DNA from: Xenorhabdus vietnamensis | GTDB taxonomy: Bacteria; Pseudomonadota; Gammaproteobacteria; Enterobacterales; Enterobacteriaceae | Direction of reading: 5' to 3' | Length of the DNA stretch: 64,000 nt | NCBI RefSeq assembly: GCF_002127535.1 | Contig: NZ_MUBJ01000022.1 | Location: 18,428 to 82,427, forward strand | Part shown: in pieces, positions 24,399 through 33,623 of the stretch | Layout: each line of letters starts with the position of its first letter | Position numbering within the stretch: position 1 is the first letter of the stretch | Made by a program: the position numbers and the translations under genes | The notes under the pieces: model-generated | Told to the model about the DNA's origin: nothing | Database searches by the model: none | The model's input: only the letters and a program-made list of their open reading frames with translations

Positions 24399-25019
24399 AT
24401 GAAAAATACCAATATTGAGATCAAAATGGGGGCCGATAGTGGGGGAAGACCTGCTATTGAGCGCCTTGTCCGCGCGTATGGGTTTAAATCACGCCAAGCC
24501 CTGAGTGACCACTTGGGCGTTTCTAAAAGCACGATGGCAAACCGCTACCTTCGTGATAGCTTTCCAGCGGATTGGATCATCCAGTGTAATCTCGAAACTG
24601 GCGCTTCACTACTGTGGTTGAGCACAGGTCAGGGGGAAATGTTTCCAGATGGAGAAAATGGTAAAAAAACGGAACGATTGGAAGATATCATTGCTCCATC
24701 TATCCCTCGTGTAAAATTATCAGGTGGTAAGCTCAATGAAGCCAGCCCTGTGATTTTGGATAGTGAATTGATTCCTAAGGAACTCACAAATTCGCTGATT
24801 ATTGATGATGGTATCTCATGGTATCTGCTGGATACTCAGGAAGACAATATTCAAGACGGCTTATGGCTAGTGGATATTGAGGGTATGCACAGTATCAAAA
24901 AGATTGCCAAAATTCCAATCAGCAAGATTCGGGTCAGCGATAGCGATGTCACTTTTGATTGTTCAATCAGCGACATCAAATTCATCGGCCGTGTTGTTTT
25001 GGTCATATCCAGGCAATAA
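24399..25019 (+). CDS. CI-like phage repressor
   Basis: 206 residues. N-terminal HTH of the 186 CI type: RLVRAYGFKSRQALSDHLGV then SKSTMANRYLRDSFPADWII and ETGASLLWLSTGQG. The C-terminal half (SWYLLDTQEDNIQDGLWLVD and SDVTFDCSISDIKFIGRVVL) resembles the oligomerisation domain of CI 186, without the Ser-Lys autocleavage pair that I could identify. That fits control by a Tum-like antirepressor rather than by RecA cleavage. An internal ATG at 24426 is an alternative start. Divergent to the early genes; probably keeps the tailocin silent. Confidence 0.87.
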   Translation: MKNTNIEIKMGADSGGRPAIERLVRAYGFKSRQALSDHLGVSKSTMANRYLRDSFPADWIIQCNLETGASLLWLSTGQGEMFPDGENGKKTERLEDIIAPSIPRVKLSGGKLNEASPVILDSELIPKELTNSLIIDDGISWYLLDTQEDNIQDGLWLVDIEGMHSIKKIAKIPISKIRVSDSDVTFDCSISDIKFIGRVVLVISRQ

Positions 25020-25109
25020 TAATCCGACATAAAACGGTTTCCATCAAGGTCATCTCTGCCCATAAGGGTAACCTTGATGGCATTCAATCATTCTCGCATC
25101 ATGCCTGAC

Positions 25110-25658
25110 TTACATAAAGCCTGAACGCAAAAGCCGATACAAAACATGTTCCCTCAATGGATGGTTTCTTTCCAAGCCGGGATGCAGAAATGTTTTTTCA
25201 TCTCTGATCATGCCCAGTTTTTTCATAACACTCTCCGAGCGATAATTAGAGACCGTAGTGAAAGCCACAACTTCTTCCAGTCCGATTTCCCTGAATGCGA
25301 AATCAAAAACTCTGTGAGCCGCTTCACAGGCATAGCCTTGACCCCAAAATGGTTTATCCAGCCGCCAACCTATTTCAACAAAAGGAGAAAATGGAAATTC
25401 AATATTTGGGATATTCAACCCCACAAAACCAATAAACTCACCACTCTGTTTTAGTTCAACCGCCCATAATCCCCAACCCCCCTGAGTTTCAAATTTGCGA
25501 ATACAATTATCAATAAAAGTATTGCTCTGCTCTTCAGTCAGTGTACTGGGGAAAAACTCCATCACTTCATGATCACTATTCAGACGGAAGAAAGGTTCTC
25601 TATCTTCTTTCTTCCAAGCTCGCAGATACAACCTTTCTGTTTCCAATTCAACAATCAC
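25110..25658 (-). CDS. GNAT acetyltransferase, RimJ/RimL-like
   Basis: 182 residues from a GTG at 25658 (GAGG upstream). Motifs: LETERLYLRAWKKEDREPFF at the N-terminus, GEFIGFVGLN, and the acetyl-CoA loop EIGWRLDKPFWGQGYACEAA followed by EEVVAFTTVSNYRSESVMKK. This is the RimJ/RimL group that acetylates protein N-termini or small amines. Own terminator downstream. Probably host DNA just outside the tailocin. Confidence 0.9.
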   Translation of the reverse strand: MIVELETERLYLRAWKKEDREPFFRLNSDHEVMEFFPSTLTEEQSNTFIDNCIRKFETQGGWGLWAVELKQSGEFIGFVGLNIPNIEFPFSPFVEIGWRLDKPFWGQGYACEAAHRVFDFAFREIGLEEVVAFTTVSNYRSESVMKKLGMIRDEKTFLHPGLERNHPLREHVLYRLLRSGFM

Positions 25659-25730
25659 AACGCCTCTTTAATATTCAGGGAAAAGTTAATCAGCAATATC
25701 TCATAATTGGATGCAGGATATAAAAATAAA

Positions 25731-25762
25731 ACTGCCGGAAAATGGTATTATTTTCCGGCAGT
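25731..25762. terminator. Terminator between GNAT and bactofilin genes
   Basis: 13-bp perfect arms 25731-25743 and 25750-25762 with loop GGTATT; read leftward TTTTATTTT follows. It lies 32 bp beyond the bactofilin stop and serves that gene. Confidence 0.88.
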
Positions 25763-25793
25763 AAAACTTGAGTTTTTATTTTAAAAGCGGTTA

Positions 25794-26462
25794 TCAAGCA
25801 CTGTTTTTTGCTTTTGATTTATCGCCTTGATTGTCTCTTATGGAAACAACCCGCTCCATCTCTGATTTTTTCTTATTCTCAACCTGTTCAGACTGACCAA
25901 CAAATAGCCCGCCACGTCGAATTGACATACTGCCGCAACGGCTAATGCCTCGTAACTCGCCATGCTCGAGGATATCCAATGTTTCCGCACAGCATGTACC
26001 TTCAACATGACCATCAATGATAATTTCAGGTGCATTCAGCTCACCTTCCACTTTGCCAGCGTGCATAACACGAATAGCACCACCTTTAACATGGATATTA
26101 CCAATGACTTTACCCCAGATCTGAATATCCCCTTCCATTTCTATATCACCCTTGAATACAGAGTTTTTTGCAATAATGGTATTGGGGCGAATCTCAGCTT
26201 CAGGTAATTTTTTCTCTTCAGGCTTTATGCCCATAGCTGATGTTGTAGAACTGATAACTGGTGCTTCTGTTGTTTTTTTTCCAAACATAGCGTTTATTCT
26301 CAATTTCATATTCGTAAAGTAAAACACTAAGGCTAAAAAAGATAAAATTGCTGTTATGGCACAACTAACATGAGCACCATACAGATATAGTCCCAATGTA
26401 ATTCCCCAAAGAAACCATACACTGTATAAAAAAGCATTATCTGCAAAACGATACTTTCTCAT
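25794..26462 (-). CDS. Membrane-anchored bactofilin
   Basis: 222 residues. Two hydrophobic helices at about 10-27 and 32-50, then a linker, then the bactofilin beta-helix: NTIIAKNSVFKGDIEMEGDI, QIWGKVIGNIHVKGGAIRVM, AGKVEGELNAPEIIIDGHVE. Bactofilins self-polymerise into filaments that position cell-wall enzymes and affect shape or motility. Homologous CcmA proteins in Proteus also have membrane anchors. Monocistronic with a terminator; 1.2 kb of non-coding DNA lies upstream. Confidence 0.92.
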   Translation of the reverse strand: MRKYRFADNAFLYSVWFLWGITLGLYLYGAHVSCAITAILSFLALVFYFTNMKLRINAMFGKKTTEAPVISSTTSAMGIKPEEKKLPEAEIRPNTIIAKNSVFKGDIEMEGDIQIWGKVIGNIHVKGGAIRVMHAGKVEGELNAPEIIIDGHVEGTCCAETLDILEHGELRGISRCGSMSIRRGGLFVGQSEQVENKKKSEMERVVSIRDNQGDKSKAKNSA

Positions 26463-27689
26463 ATTTTTCTCGTTTTTGTAGTTTTTTCTTATATTTCATC
26501 AGCAAATATATCTATGCATATGCCTTAGCAGGTAATAGAAAACAGGCCGTGAAAACACATTCCATCATTGTACAAGTATAAAAAACAATCTACCAAACTA
26601 TAACAGAGGCATTTATAGCGTTATTACACGGATAAAGCTCTCATTTGAGTTTAATCCTCTAAATAGCCATCGAATTATCTCACATTTATTAAATAATAAA
26701 ATCCAGCAAGATAAATTTAATCTCCTATTTTCAGTTACAAAAATCATATAATTTCATAATTTCATAACAACTAACACAAAGCATTAATAAATCCATATCA
26801 TATTAGGGACATTAGGTTTCTGGTTGTAGTGTGATGACAAAGGAATACTTAACGCAGGAGGTTAGATAACCCAATTAAATAGCCATCCTATTTATTGCTA
26901 TTTTCTTACAAACCAATTAAATAAGAATTGGTCTTGATGATGAAAAAAGTAAATGTCTATCTGGATAGGTTAATTTTTACCTTTGAAAAAAGTATGATCT
27001 AATTTTTAAATCAACCAAATAGTGTTTTAATGTTAACTATTATGAATATACATGAATAATTTTTAGTTAAAACTCACTTAGTGAATAAATTTACAATCCC
27101 TCCATTTTGTTAACCTTACCTCTCAAGACTGGAATGCATTAAAAAAATAAATTGGCTTACACTTTAACATTGCTTATAAAACATAATTTATTGACATTTA
27201 CTTATTAAAGTATAGAGGCATAAAACCATTTATAGCCAAAATATAAGAAACACCTTAAAATCAAAGAATTAAAATAAAAATAATTTATAATATTTCAAAC
27301 AAAAAGAATTTTAAGAAATATAAACCAATAAGGAATAACACATAAAAATCAATAAATTATTCCGGTGTTAACAATAATCCGAATGCAACCACATAAACAT
27401 TAATAAACACAAGGTAAAAAATAAACAAACCATTTTCAATCACAAAAATCCTCACTTAAACCTAACACAAATATTTATTTAGATATATAATACAAAAAAT
27501 TATTTAATTGATGTTAGACATAAAATATCAAGAGCTTTCAATGCTGTTTAAATCGGCACTAAGTTTTATCGAGATAATCCAAGTGTCATAGGGGGAGTTT
27601 TTTATTCACACATTAATTAATAAAATAAATACACCATGCACTCATCAAAAAGAATGATTACTCATGATACGGAAAATTAGGAGTATTAA
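26463..27689. other. 1.2-kb AT-rich non-coding region
   Basis: No frame of convincing length or composition on either strand. Many A/T runs. It separates the divergent bactofilin and ExsA-like genes and holds both promoters. I see no decayed gene that I can name. Confidence 0.6.
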
Positions 27690-28505
27690 ATGAAAAGGAC
27701 GACGGGCTTAAACCAAAAGAGTATTTGCGCGCTCCAATTAACCATGCCGGATTTCAATATTCTGGAACATAAACAAAGAGGGTTATATATCTTACTCAAT
27801 GGTGAAATGGTGTGGAAAGATTGCATAAACACTTATCACATCACATCAAACGAAATCCTTTTTACCCATCCAGGAAGCTATGCAGCTAAAACCAATACGG
27901 AAAGTTGCCAGATATTATGGTTACCCTTACACATGGAGTTTTTACGCAGTTTTTTAAAGCGTTTTGGCTCATTATTAAGTCAGATAGAACGACAGGAGTT
28001 TCCTGCTCACAGGCTGATTCCTTTTAATCAATTTCCATTGCTGACGGAAAGCATTCGCGGGCTAGCTAACTTACTTGCCCATGATTCCCCACCGGCCTTG
28101 ATTCAACTAAGAGTTGAAGAGTTATTATTACTGCTTTCCTTGGGGAAACAAGGGGCACTGTTAATGTCTATCCTGCGGAAATTAAGCAACCGTCAGGTAG
28201 AACGCCTGCAAATGTTTATGGAAGCTCATTACTTGAAAGAATGGAGATTGAATGACTTTGCACGTGAATTCGGAATGGGGCTGACTTCCTTTAAGGAGCT
28301 TTTTAACAGCGTTTATGGGACTTCACCCAAGGCTTGGATCAGTGAGCAGCGTATTCTTTACGCACATCAATTATTACTGAATAGCGAAATGAGCATCGCC
28401 GATATTTCATTGGAATCGGGTTTTTCCAGCCAATCTTATTTGGCTCAAAGCTATCGCCGACGTTTTGGTTGTACACCTAATCGCGCCAGATACGGCAAAG
28501 ATTAA
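27690..28505 (+). CDS. ExsA-like AraC-family regulator
   Basis: 271 residues, equal in length to the type III secretion activator ExsA/VirF/LcrF group. Strong family phrases along the whole length: RQVERLQMFMEAHYLKEWRL, FAREFGMGLTSFKELFNSVY, SPKAWISEQRILYAHQLLLN, ADISLESGFSSQSYLAQSYR and RRFGCTPNRARYGKD. The two helix-turn-helix units in the C-terminal 100 residues are complete. The N-terminal half (YILLNGEMVWKDC, LWLPLHMEFLRSFLKRFGSL) matches the ExsD-binding domain of ExsA. GGAG precedes the ATG by 7 nt. No T3SS genes or ExsC/D/E partners are visible here, so its targets must lie elsewhere. Confidence 0.9.
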   Translation: MKRTTGLNQKSICALQLTMPDFNILEHKQRGLYILLNGEMVWKDCINTYHITSNEILFTHPGSYAAKTNTESCQILWLPLHMEFLRSFLKRFGSLLSQIERQEFPAHRLIPFNQFPLLTESIRGLANLLAHDSPPALIQLRVEELLLLLSLGKQGALLMSILRKLSNRQVERLQMFMEAHYLKEWRLNDFAREFGMGLTSFKELFNSVYGTSPKAWISEQRILYAHQLLLNSEMSIADISLESGFSSQSYLAQSYRRRFGCTPNRARYGKD

Positions 28506-28757
28506 TGATGCATTTAGCAACTAAAACTTAGTTCTATACCCCATGAACCAAGGCTTTCCAGTTTTATATAAACCTGTTTTAGATCAAACTGAAAAGCCGC
28601 AACTACGATTAATCTAATGTATAACCAAAACACACTGCCTTATCTGATTATTTCATACGTTCCATGCCTGATAGATCATGGATGATCGTTTTTATCGATC
28701 AATCTCCCTTGATTGATCTGTGCAACCCATTGGACGGCAGCATCTCATCTCACATAT
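28506..28757. other. Intergenic DNA after the ExsA-like gene
   Basis: No gene seen. Contains the palindrome-like GATCATGGATGATC near 28675 and leads into the structured segment that follows. Confidence 0.4.
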
Positions 28758-28762
28758 AGTTA

Positions 28763-28869
28763 TGGTGACTCATCACTATTTAGAGCTAACCCGACTAAGC
28801 TCTAAGTCACCACCAGGGATTTTATATTTGCCGTATCTTATGGCCTGCTCCCGTGCAGGCTTTTTTTTT
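28763..28869 (+). ncRNA. Candidate structured small RNA with terminator
   Basis: A nested stem is seen: TGGTGACT (28763-28770) pairs with AGTCACCA (28805-28812), and inside it TAGAGCT (28781-28787) pairs with AGCTCTA (28798-28804). About 30 nt later a strong terminator GCCTGC-N6-GCAGGC (28843-28860) is followed by nine T. This arrangement is typical of Hfq-dependent sRNAs, but could also be the 3' end of the ExsA-like mRNA. No known sRNA was recognised. The 5' end is not defined. Confidence 0.4.
28843..28869 (+). terminator. Rho-independent terminator with T9
   Basis: GCCTGC, loop TCCCGT, GCAGGC, then nine T. It would end the ExsA-like transcript or the candidate sRNA. Confidence 0.92.
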
Positions 28870-28973
28870 GAAAATTTATCAGAATACGAAGAAAGATATC
28901 TACTACCTGCAAGCCATATGGGAATAGCTGGCAGGCTCGATACTAAAAAGGGAGTAAATCACATTGATAAAAT

Positions 28974-29654
28974 TTAATGCGATTCACAATCATTCTTTTC
29001 GCTATCTACACTATAAAAGATCGTACCCAGTTTAATTCTTTCACGACCGGTAGCCAGACGATGGCGATTAGTATCCCTAAGAGAATAAACACAACCGCAA
29101 TATTCCTGCTGATAAAACTCTTCACGTTTGCTGATTTCTATCATACGGGAAGAACCACCTCCCTTACGCCAGTTGTATTCCCAATACATTAAATCAGGAT
29201 AATGAGAAGCCGCACGGACACCGCATTCATTGATCTGTTGCATATTTTTCCAACGAGAAATACCAAGTGAACTGGTAATCACAGGGAAACCATGTTCATG
29301 GGCATACAGCGCTGTACGTTCAAAACGCATGTCAAAACACATTGTGCAACGAATACCACGTTCAGGCTCATTTTCCATACCTTTCGCGCGTGCAAACCAA
29401 TTATCACGATCATAATCTGCATCAATAAAAGGAATGCCCATCTGCTCCGCAAAACGGATATTTTCATCTTTGCGCAGTTCGTATTCTTTCAGAGGATGAA
29501 TATTCGGATTATAGAAAAATATCGTAAAATCAATTCCTGAAGCCAACATTGCTTCCATCACTTCCCCGGAACATGGCGCACAACATGAGTGCAACAGCAC
29601 TTTTTGGTGACCGTTTGGTAGTGGAAGCGGGTTACGCTCATAGTTCAGTGACAT
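28974..29654 (-). CDS. queH: Epoxyqueuosine reductase QueH (DUF208)
   Basis: 226 residues. N-terminal Cys motif [17 protein letters not shown], then [40 protein letters not shown] and, near the end, [12 protein letters not shown]. These cysteines bind the 4Fe-4S cluster and a second iron in QueH, which reduces epoxyqueuosine to queuosine in tRNA; it replaces QueG in organisms lacking that enzyme. Separate transcript from the SDR gene upstream, which has its own terminator. Confidence 0.92.
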   Translation of the reverse strand: MSLNYERNPLPLPNGHQKVLLHSCCAPCSGEVMEAMLASGIDFTIFFYNPNIHPLKEYELRKDENIRFAEQMGIPFIDADYDRDNWFARAKGMENEPERGIRCTMCFDMRFERTALYAHEHGFPVITSSLGISRWKNMQQINECGVRAASHYPDLMYWEYNWRKGGGSSRMIEISKREEFYQQEYCGCVYSLRDTNRHRLATGRERIKLGTIFYSVDSEKNDCESH

Positions 29655-29687
29655 AATATTTCTTACCTGATTCAGACAATAAAAAAT

Positions 29688-29714
29688 CAGGAAGGGGATA
29701 AACTCCCCTCCCTG
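29688..29714 (-). terminator. Terminator after the SDR gene
   Basis: Arms CAGGAAGGGGA (29688-29698) and TCCCCTCCCTG (29704-29714) with one mismatch; read leftward a T-rich run follows. Confidence 0.75.
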
Positions 29715-29813
29715 TGTTTATTGGATAGGCATCTTACCTGTTTCTACTGTCTTGCGACAATCTTTGTACGGTAATCTTTGTAAAATCTGTCTTTGTAAAA
29801 ACACTCAGCCTTC

Positions 29814-30554
29814 TTATACTTCCGGCAGAATCTGCCCACCATCAACAACGATCGTTTGCCCGGTAATGTATTTTGCTTCATCAGAAGCCAGAAAACAGGC
29901 AGTATAACCAATATCTTCAGGTGTTCCCAAAGCCCGCATTGGGGTAGTTTCTTTGATATCATTAAGGAACTCATCACCAAATGCAGTTAAGCCTTCAGTC
30001 ATGATTATGCCTGGCATAACCGCATTAATGGTGATACCTTGCCCCGCATATTCCAATGCAGCACTGCGCATGAATCCTAACTGCCCTGCCTTACTGGCAC
30101 CATAGTGGCTGTAGCCCGAAATACCCGTTATCTCCCCTGTTATTGATGAAGTGATAACAACACGCCCGTAACGTTGTTTTTCCATGATATTCAGCGCCGC
30201 CTGCACTAAGAAAAACGTCCCTTTAAGATTAACGGAATGCACTAAATCCCAATCTTCCACGGTCATATCTTTTAGATAATGCTGTGGAAAAATACCTGCA
30301 TTGGAACAAAGAATATCGAGCCTGCCATACTTTTCGACAATCTTATCAACCACGTTTTTACATGCCGCCTGATCAGTAACATCAAGAGGAATGAAATCGA
30401 CTGCTAACTCTTTAGCAATGGCTTCCCCTCTCACTTCATCAGTACCTGCAATAATGGTAACCGCGCCAGCTTGCTTCAGCACCTTGGCAATACCCTTGCC
30501 AATACCTTTGGTTCCACCTGAAATAAAAGCAATCTTTCCCGCTAAATTAAACAT
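29814..30554 (-). CDS. Short-chain dehydrogenase/reductase (FabG-like)
   Basis: 246 residues. Rossmann motif ISGGTKGIGKGIAKVLKQAG at 10-29, NAG box LCSNAGIF, and the catalytic Ser-Tyr-Lys in VITSSITGE and YSHYGASKAGQLGF. C-terminal YITGQTIVVDGGQILPEV is typical of classical SDRs. Probably NADP-dependent reduction or oxidation of a hydroxy/keto group. It is divergent from the acyl-CoA ligase gene, 260 bp away, and the two may act on the same fatty or aromatic acid (inference). Exact substrate unknown. Confidence 0.9.
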   Translation of the reverse strand: MFNLAGKIAFISGGTKGIGKGIAKVLKQAGAVTIIAGTDEVRGEAIAKELAVDFIPLDVTDQAACKNVVDKIVEKYGRLDILCSNAGIFPQHYLKDMTVEDWDLVHSVNLKGTFFLVQAALNIMEKQRYGRVVITSSITGEITGISGYSHYGASKAGQLGFMRSAALEYAGQGITINAVMPGIIMTEGLTAFGDEFLNDIKETTPMRALGTPEDIGYTACFLASDEAKYITGQTIVVDGGQILPEV

Positions 30555-30813
30555 GGCATTTCCTTTTGTATTAGTTGATAGAGTTTTTCTGTTACATCAA
30601 ATATAATTTTTTCAATTTATTTTCAAACGTTTATTAATGCAAGCTCAATAAATAAAAACTGCGTGTTAAAAAACATAAAATAAAGTAATGTTACTTACAT
30701 GAAAAAACATCACCCCTTAAATTAACCGGACATTGATTATTTTTCTGTCAAAGATTATTTTTAAAGAATAATGGGAATATTTTTAAAGAAGATAATAATA
30801 TGAGGTGAAAAAT

Positions 30814-32421
30814 ATGACTCTCGATAATTCATTCTTAAATGAATATACCGGTACTGCCTTATCACCGATTTTGTTTCTGAAAAGAGCTGTATTAAGCAAT
30901 GGTAATGCTATAGCTGTTATTGATGGAAAGCAACGTTGGACTTGGCGCCAATATGCCAATCGCTGTGAAAAAATTGCTATCTCTCTCCAACAAATGGGAG
31001 TTGATAAAGGAAGCGTAGTCTCAGCCCTTTTACCAAATATCCACGAATTACTTGAATTGCATTTTGCCATCCCTCTATCTGGCGGCATTCTCAATGCCTT
31101 GAGCACCCGAACAGATACAGCCACATTAAATTTTATCTTTGCAAAACTGAGCCCCAAAATATTATTTATTGATAGAAGCTTCCTTCCTCTATTAAATAAT
31201 ATTACTTTCAATAATCCAATTAAGATAATTATTGTTGATAAACACGAAACAACTATTCCCATACATTCTGACGGATATGAATATATGCCTTATGAATCAC
31301 TGATAACCGAATATTCATCAAAGGCACTATCTCTTCCTCAAATTGATGAACAAGCAGCTATTAGTATCAATTCCACTTCGGGTACCAGTGGACAACCTAA
31401 ATTGGTTGTTTATTCCCACCGTGGGGCATTTTTAAATGCCATTTCCAATATTCTGGATTGGGACATGCCCAAAAACCCCATCTTTTTATGGACTCTTCCC
31501 ATGTTTCACTGCAATGGCTGGTGTTTCCCATGGACAATTGCGGCACGGGCGGGTACACACACCTGCATGAGAAAGTTTGATGCAGAGGAAGCAATGCAAC
31601 TTATACAGGAACATAACGTAACACACTATTGTGGAGCGCCGATTGTTCACTATTCTTTAGGCAAGATAGCACAAAAGTCTGGCAAACATTTTGCTGGCCG
31701 CGTTTATGGCCTTATTGCTGGCGCTCCACCTACAGAAATGGCGTTTTCACTGATGGATGAGGTAGGTATCAATGTAACGCATGTCTATGGCCTGACCGAA
31801 ACTTATGGCCCTGTGGTTGTCTGCGAAAACAAACATGAATGGCAAGCACTGCCAAAATCAGAAAAAATCTTAAAGAGAATGCGTCAGGGCATTGCCTCCA
31901 ATTTGCAGGGTCAAGTTAGCGTGATTGATGAAAATAGCCGACAGGAAGTGCCTTTTGATGGCAAAACCATTGGTGAAATCGCTGTTCGCGGTAATATTGT
32001 GGCAGCTTACGATCCTGTACGTCACGTCACTCCGGAGATCACTAATGAATGGTTTTATACCGGAGATCTCGCTGTCGTCGATCCTGATGGCTATATCAAA
32101 ATCATTGATAGAAAAAAAGATATCATTATTTCCGGCGGTGAGAATATTTCCAGCCTTGAACTGGAAAATGCCCTATCCAGTTACCCCGGTGTTTTGGCAG
32201 TTGCCATTGTGGCGAAACCCGATTCTTATTGGGGAGAAGTTCCCCATGCCTTTGTTGAGCTTGATGAAAATGCATCAATCACTGAGCAAAAGCTAAATGA
32301 TTACATTTGTACAGTAGTAGCACGGTATAAACGCCCCAAAGGATATACTTTCTTAACCTTGCCTCGAAATGCCAATGGTAAAGTTTTAAAAGATCAATTA
32401 AGAAAGTACGTCAGAGATTGA
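30814..32421 (+). CDS. Acyl-CoA synthetase (AMP-dependent ligase)
   Basis: 535 residues from the ATG at 30814, chosen by GAGGTG 7 nt upstream. ANL superfamily motifs are complete: P-loop STSGTSGQPKLVVYSHRG, VYGLTETYGP, EWFYTGDLAVVDPDGYIKII, DRKKDIIISGGENISSLELE, and the catalytic Lys in NANGKVLKDQLRK. The group is medium-chain/cinnamoyl-type acyl-CoA ligases related to YngI and AlkK. Activates a carboxylic acid as acyl-AMP then acyl-CoA. The neighbours (SDR upstream divergent) suggest a small lipid or secondary-metabolite task; no PKS or NRPS genes are next to it. Confidence 0.9.
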   Translation: MTLDNSFLNEYTGTALSPILFLKRAVLSNGNAIAVIDGKQRWTWRQYANRCEKIAISLQQMGVDKGSVVSALLPNIHELLELHFAIPLSGGILNALSTRTDTATLNFIFAKLSPKILFIDRSFLPLLNNITFNNPIKIIIVDKHETTIPIHSDGYEYMPYESLITEYSSKALSLPQIDEQAAISINSTSGTSGQPKLVVYSHRGAFLNAISNILDWDMPKNPIFLWTLPMFHCNGWCFPWTIAARAGTHTCMRKFDAEEAMQLIQEHNVTHYCGAPIVHYSLGKIAQKSGKHFAGRVYGLIAGAPPTEMAFSLMDEVGINVTHVYGLTETYGPVVVCENKHEWQALPKSEKILKRMRQGIASNLQGQVSVIDENSRQEVPFDGKTIGEIAVRGNIVAAYDPVRHVTPEITNEWFYTGDLAVVDPDGYIKIIDRKKDIIISGGENISSLELENALSSYPGVLAVAIVAKPDSYWGEVPHAFVELDENASITEQKLNDYICTVVARYKRPKGYTFLTLPRNANGKVLKDQLRKYVRD

Positions 32422-32478
32422 TATAAAAAGAATAAAAACGATAATGATGAATCAATAATAATGGAGCAAAATCATCGT

Positions 32479-32931
32479 ATGAAAATAAAAATTCAAAAAT
32501 ATAACATCACACAAGAAGATTATATTGTTTTAAGTTTGCATGATGCTGCTTGGAAAAAAGTTTCATCCGGTGAAAAGAAATACGAATTCCGCCGAAAATT
32601 CAGGAGAAAACATACCGTTGCTTTTATTTATGTAACAACTCCCGTCAAAGCAATAAAAGGAGTAATGTTACTTGGTGAACCTATATCAGGAACTGCCAGA
32701 CAAATTTCAGATATCGCAGAAAAAGCCATCCCTGGTAATGGAAAATCTGTTTTTGATTATTTTGCAGATAATGATTTCGGCTTAGCTATTCCAATTATAA
32801 AAGCCATTGAAATACCAGAGGTATCATTGGGTTATTTACGCAAAACACACCATTTTGTAGCACCTCAATTTTATTTAAAATTGGATAAAAACAAATCCCT
32901 TTACGATGATTTAATTTTGTACATTAAATAA
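32479..32931 (+). CDS. ASCH/PUA-like domain protein
   Basis: 150 residues from the ATG at 32479 (GGAGC upstream); a start at 32461 adds six residues. The N-terminal SLHDAAWKKVSSGEKKYEFR followed by HTVAFIYVTTPVKAIKGVML matches the ASCH pattern (W..I..GEK..EFR..., then YVY.S.PVK.I.G). ASCH proteins are small RNA-binding or nucleoside-acting proteins. It lies 57 bp after the ligase gene and may be cotranscribed, but no shared function is evident. Confidence 0.65.
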   Translation: MKIKIQKYNITQEDYIVLSLHDAAWKKVSSGEKKYEFRRKFRRKHTVAFIYVTTPVKAIKGVMLLGEPISGTARQISDIAEKAIPGNGKSVFDYFADNDFGLAIPIIKAIEIPEVSLGYLRKTHHFVAPQFYLKLDKNKSLYDDLILYIK

Positions 32932-33623
32932 AAATTAACATCAGGTAAGGCTTGAGATAGGTTTTGCATAACCGACACGATTAACTTACCTGACCTTCAT
33001 TGCAATATTTCCTGATCTCTCAAATTTTTCAAGTTGCTGCTTGGTTAGTCGTGCACAGACTCAGAAGCCATTGAATACAATTATAATTAAAAATTATGCA
33101 TTCAATTAAATAATATCATAGAGTGATTTATAAATCAGATGAAAATAAATTCATACTGAATAATACAACCATATAAATCAGTGAAAAAACAACTCCATTT
33201 AATACATTACAAATAACGTAATAAAATATTACCTTCTCACAAACACTTTTCTGCCATCACAATAACCCACGGACACTAAAGATAAAAATAGAAATTTAAT
33301 AAACAGCAAAAATAAAAATACTTACAAGGAAAATTTAACCAACACAATTTATTGTGCTACATTAACCATGGAAAAATAAATAAGAAAATACCATGAAATA
33401 TTCTAATAAACATGATTTATAACCAATACGTCCAAAATACAATTTAAATAAATTTTATCATGATAAATTTATTTTTTTATGAGATTCTTTTTATGGTTTA
33501 GCTTTTATATGTTTTTGTTATTATATAGTCCGTAAGCAGCTTATAGGATGAAGTGTTGGGCCCAGTGTTATGTTTGTCGCGTATATAAATATGCTAATTA
33601 CGTTAACTAATGAGGGTACTACA
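32932..33623. other. AT-rich region upstream of pixA
   Basis: Nearly 700 bp without a plausible gene. The last 130 bp before pixA have TTTATATG/TTATATAG promoter-like stretches. A long AT-rich leader fits a strongly phase-regulated gene such as pixA. Confidence 0.5.

Noticed and set aside
26463..27689. CRISPR array or repeats in the large gap
   Set aside because: No regularly spaced repeats; only AT-rich DNA.
28720..28977. 85-codon frame
   Set aside because: Runs straight through the nested stem and the T9 terminator; no family features.
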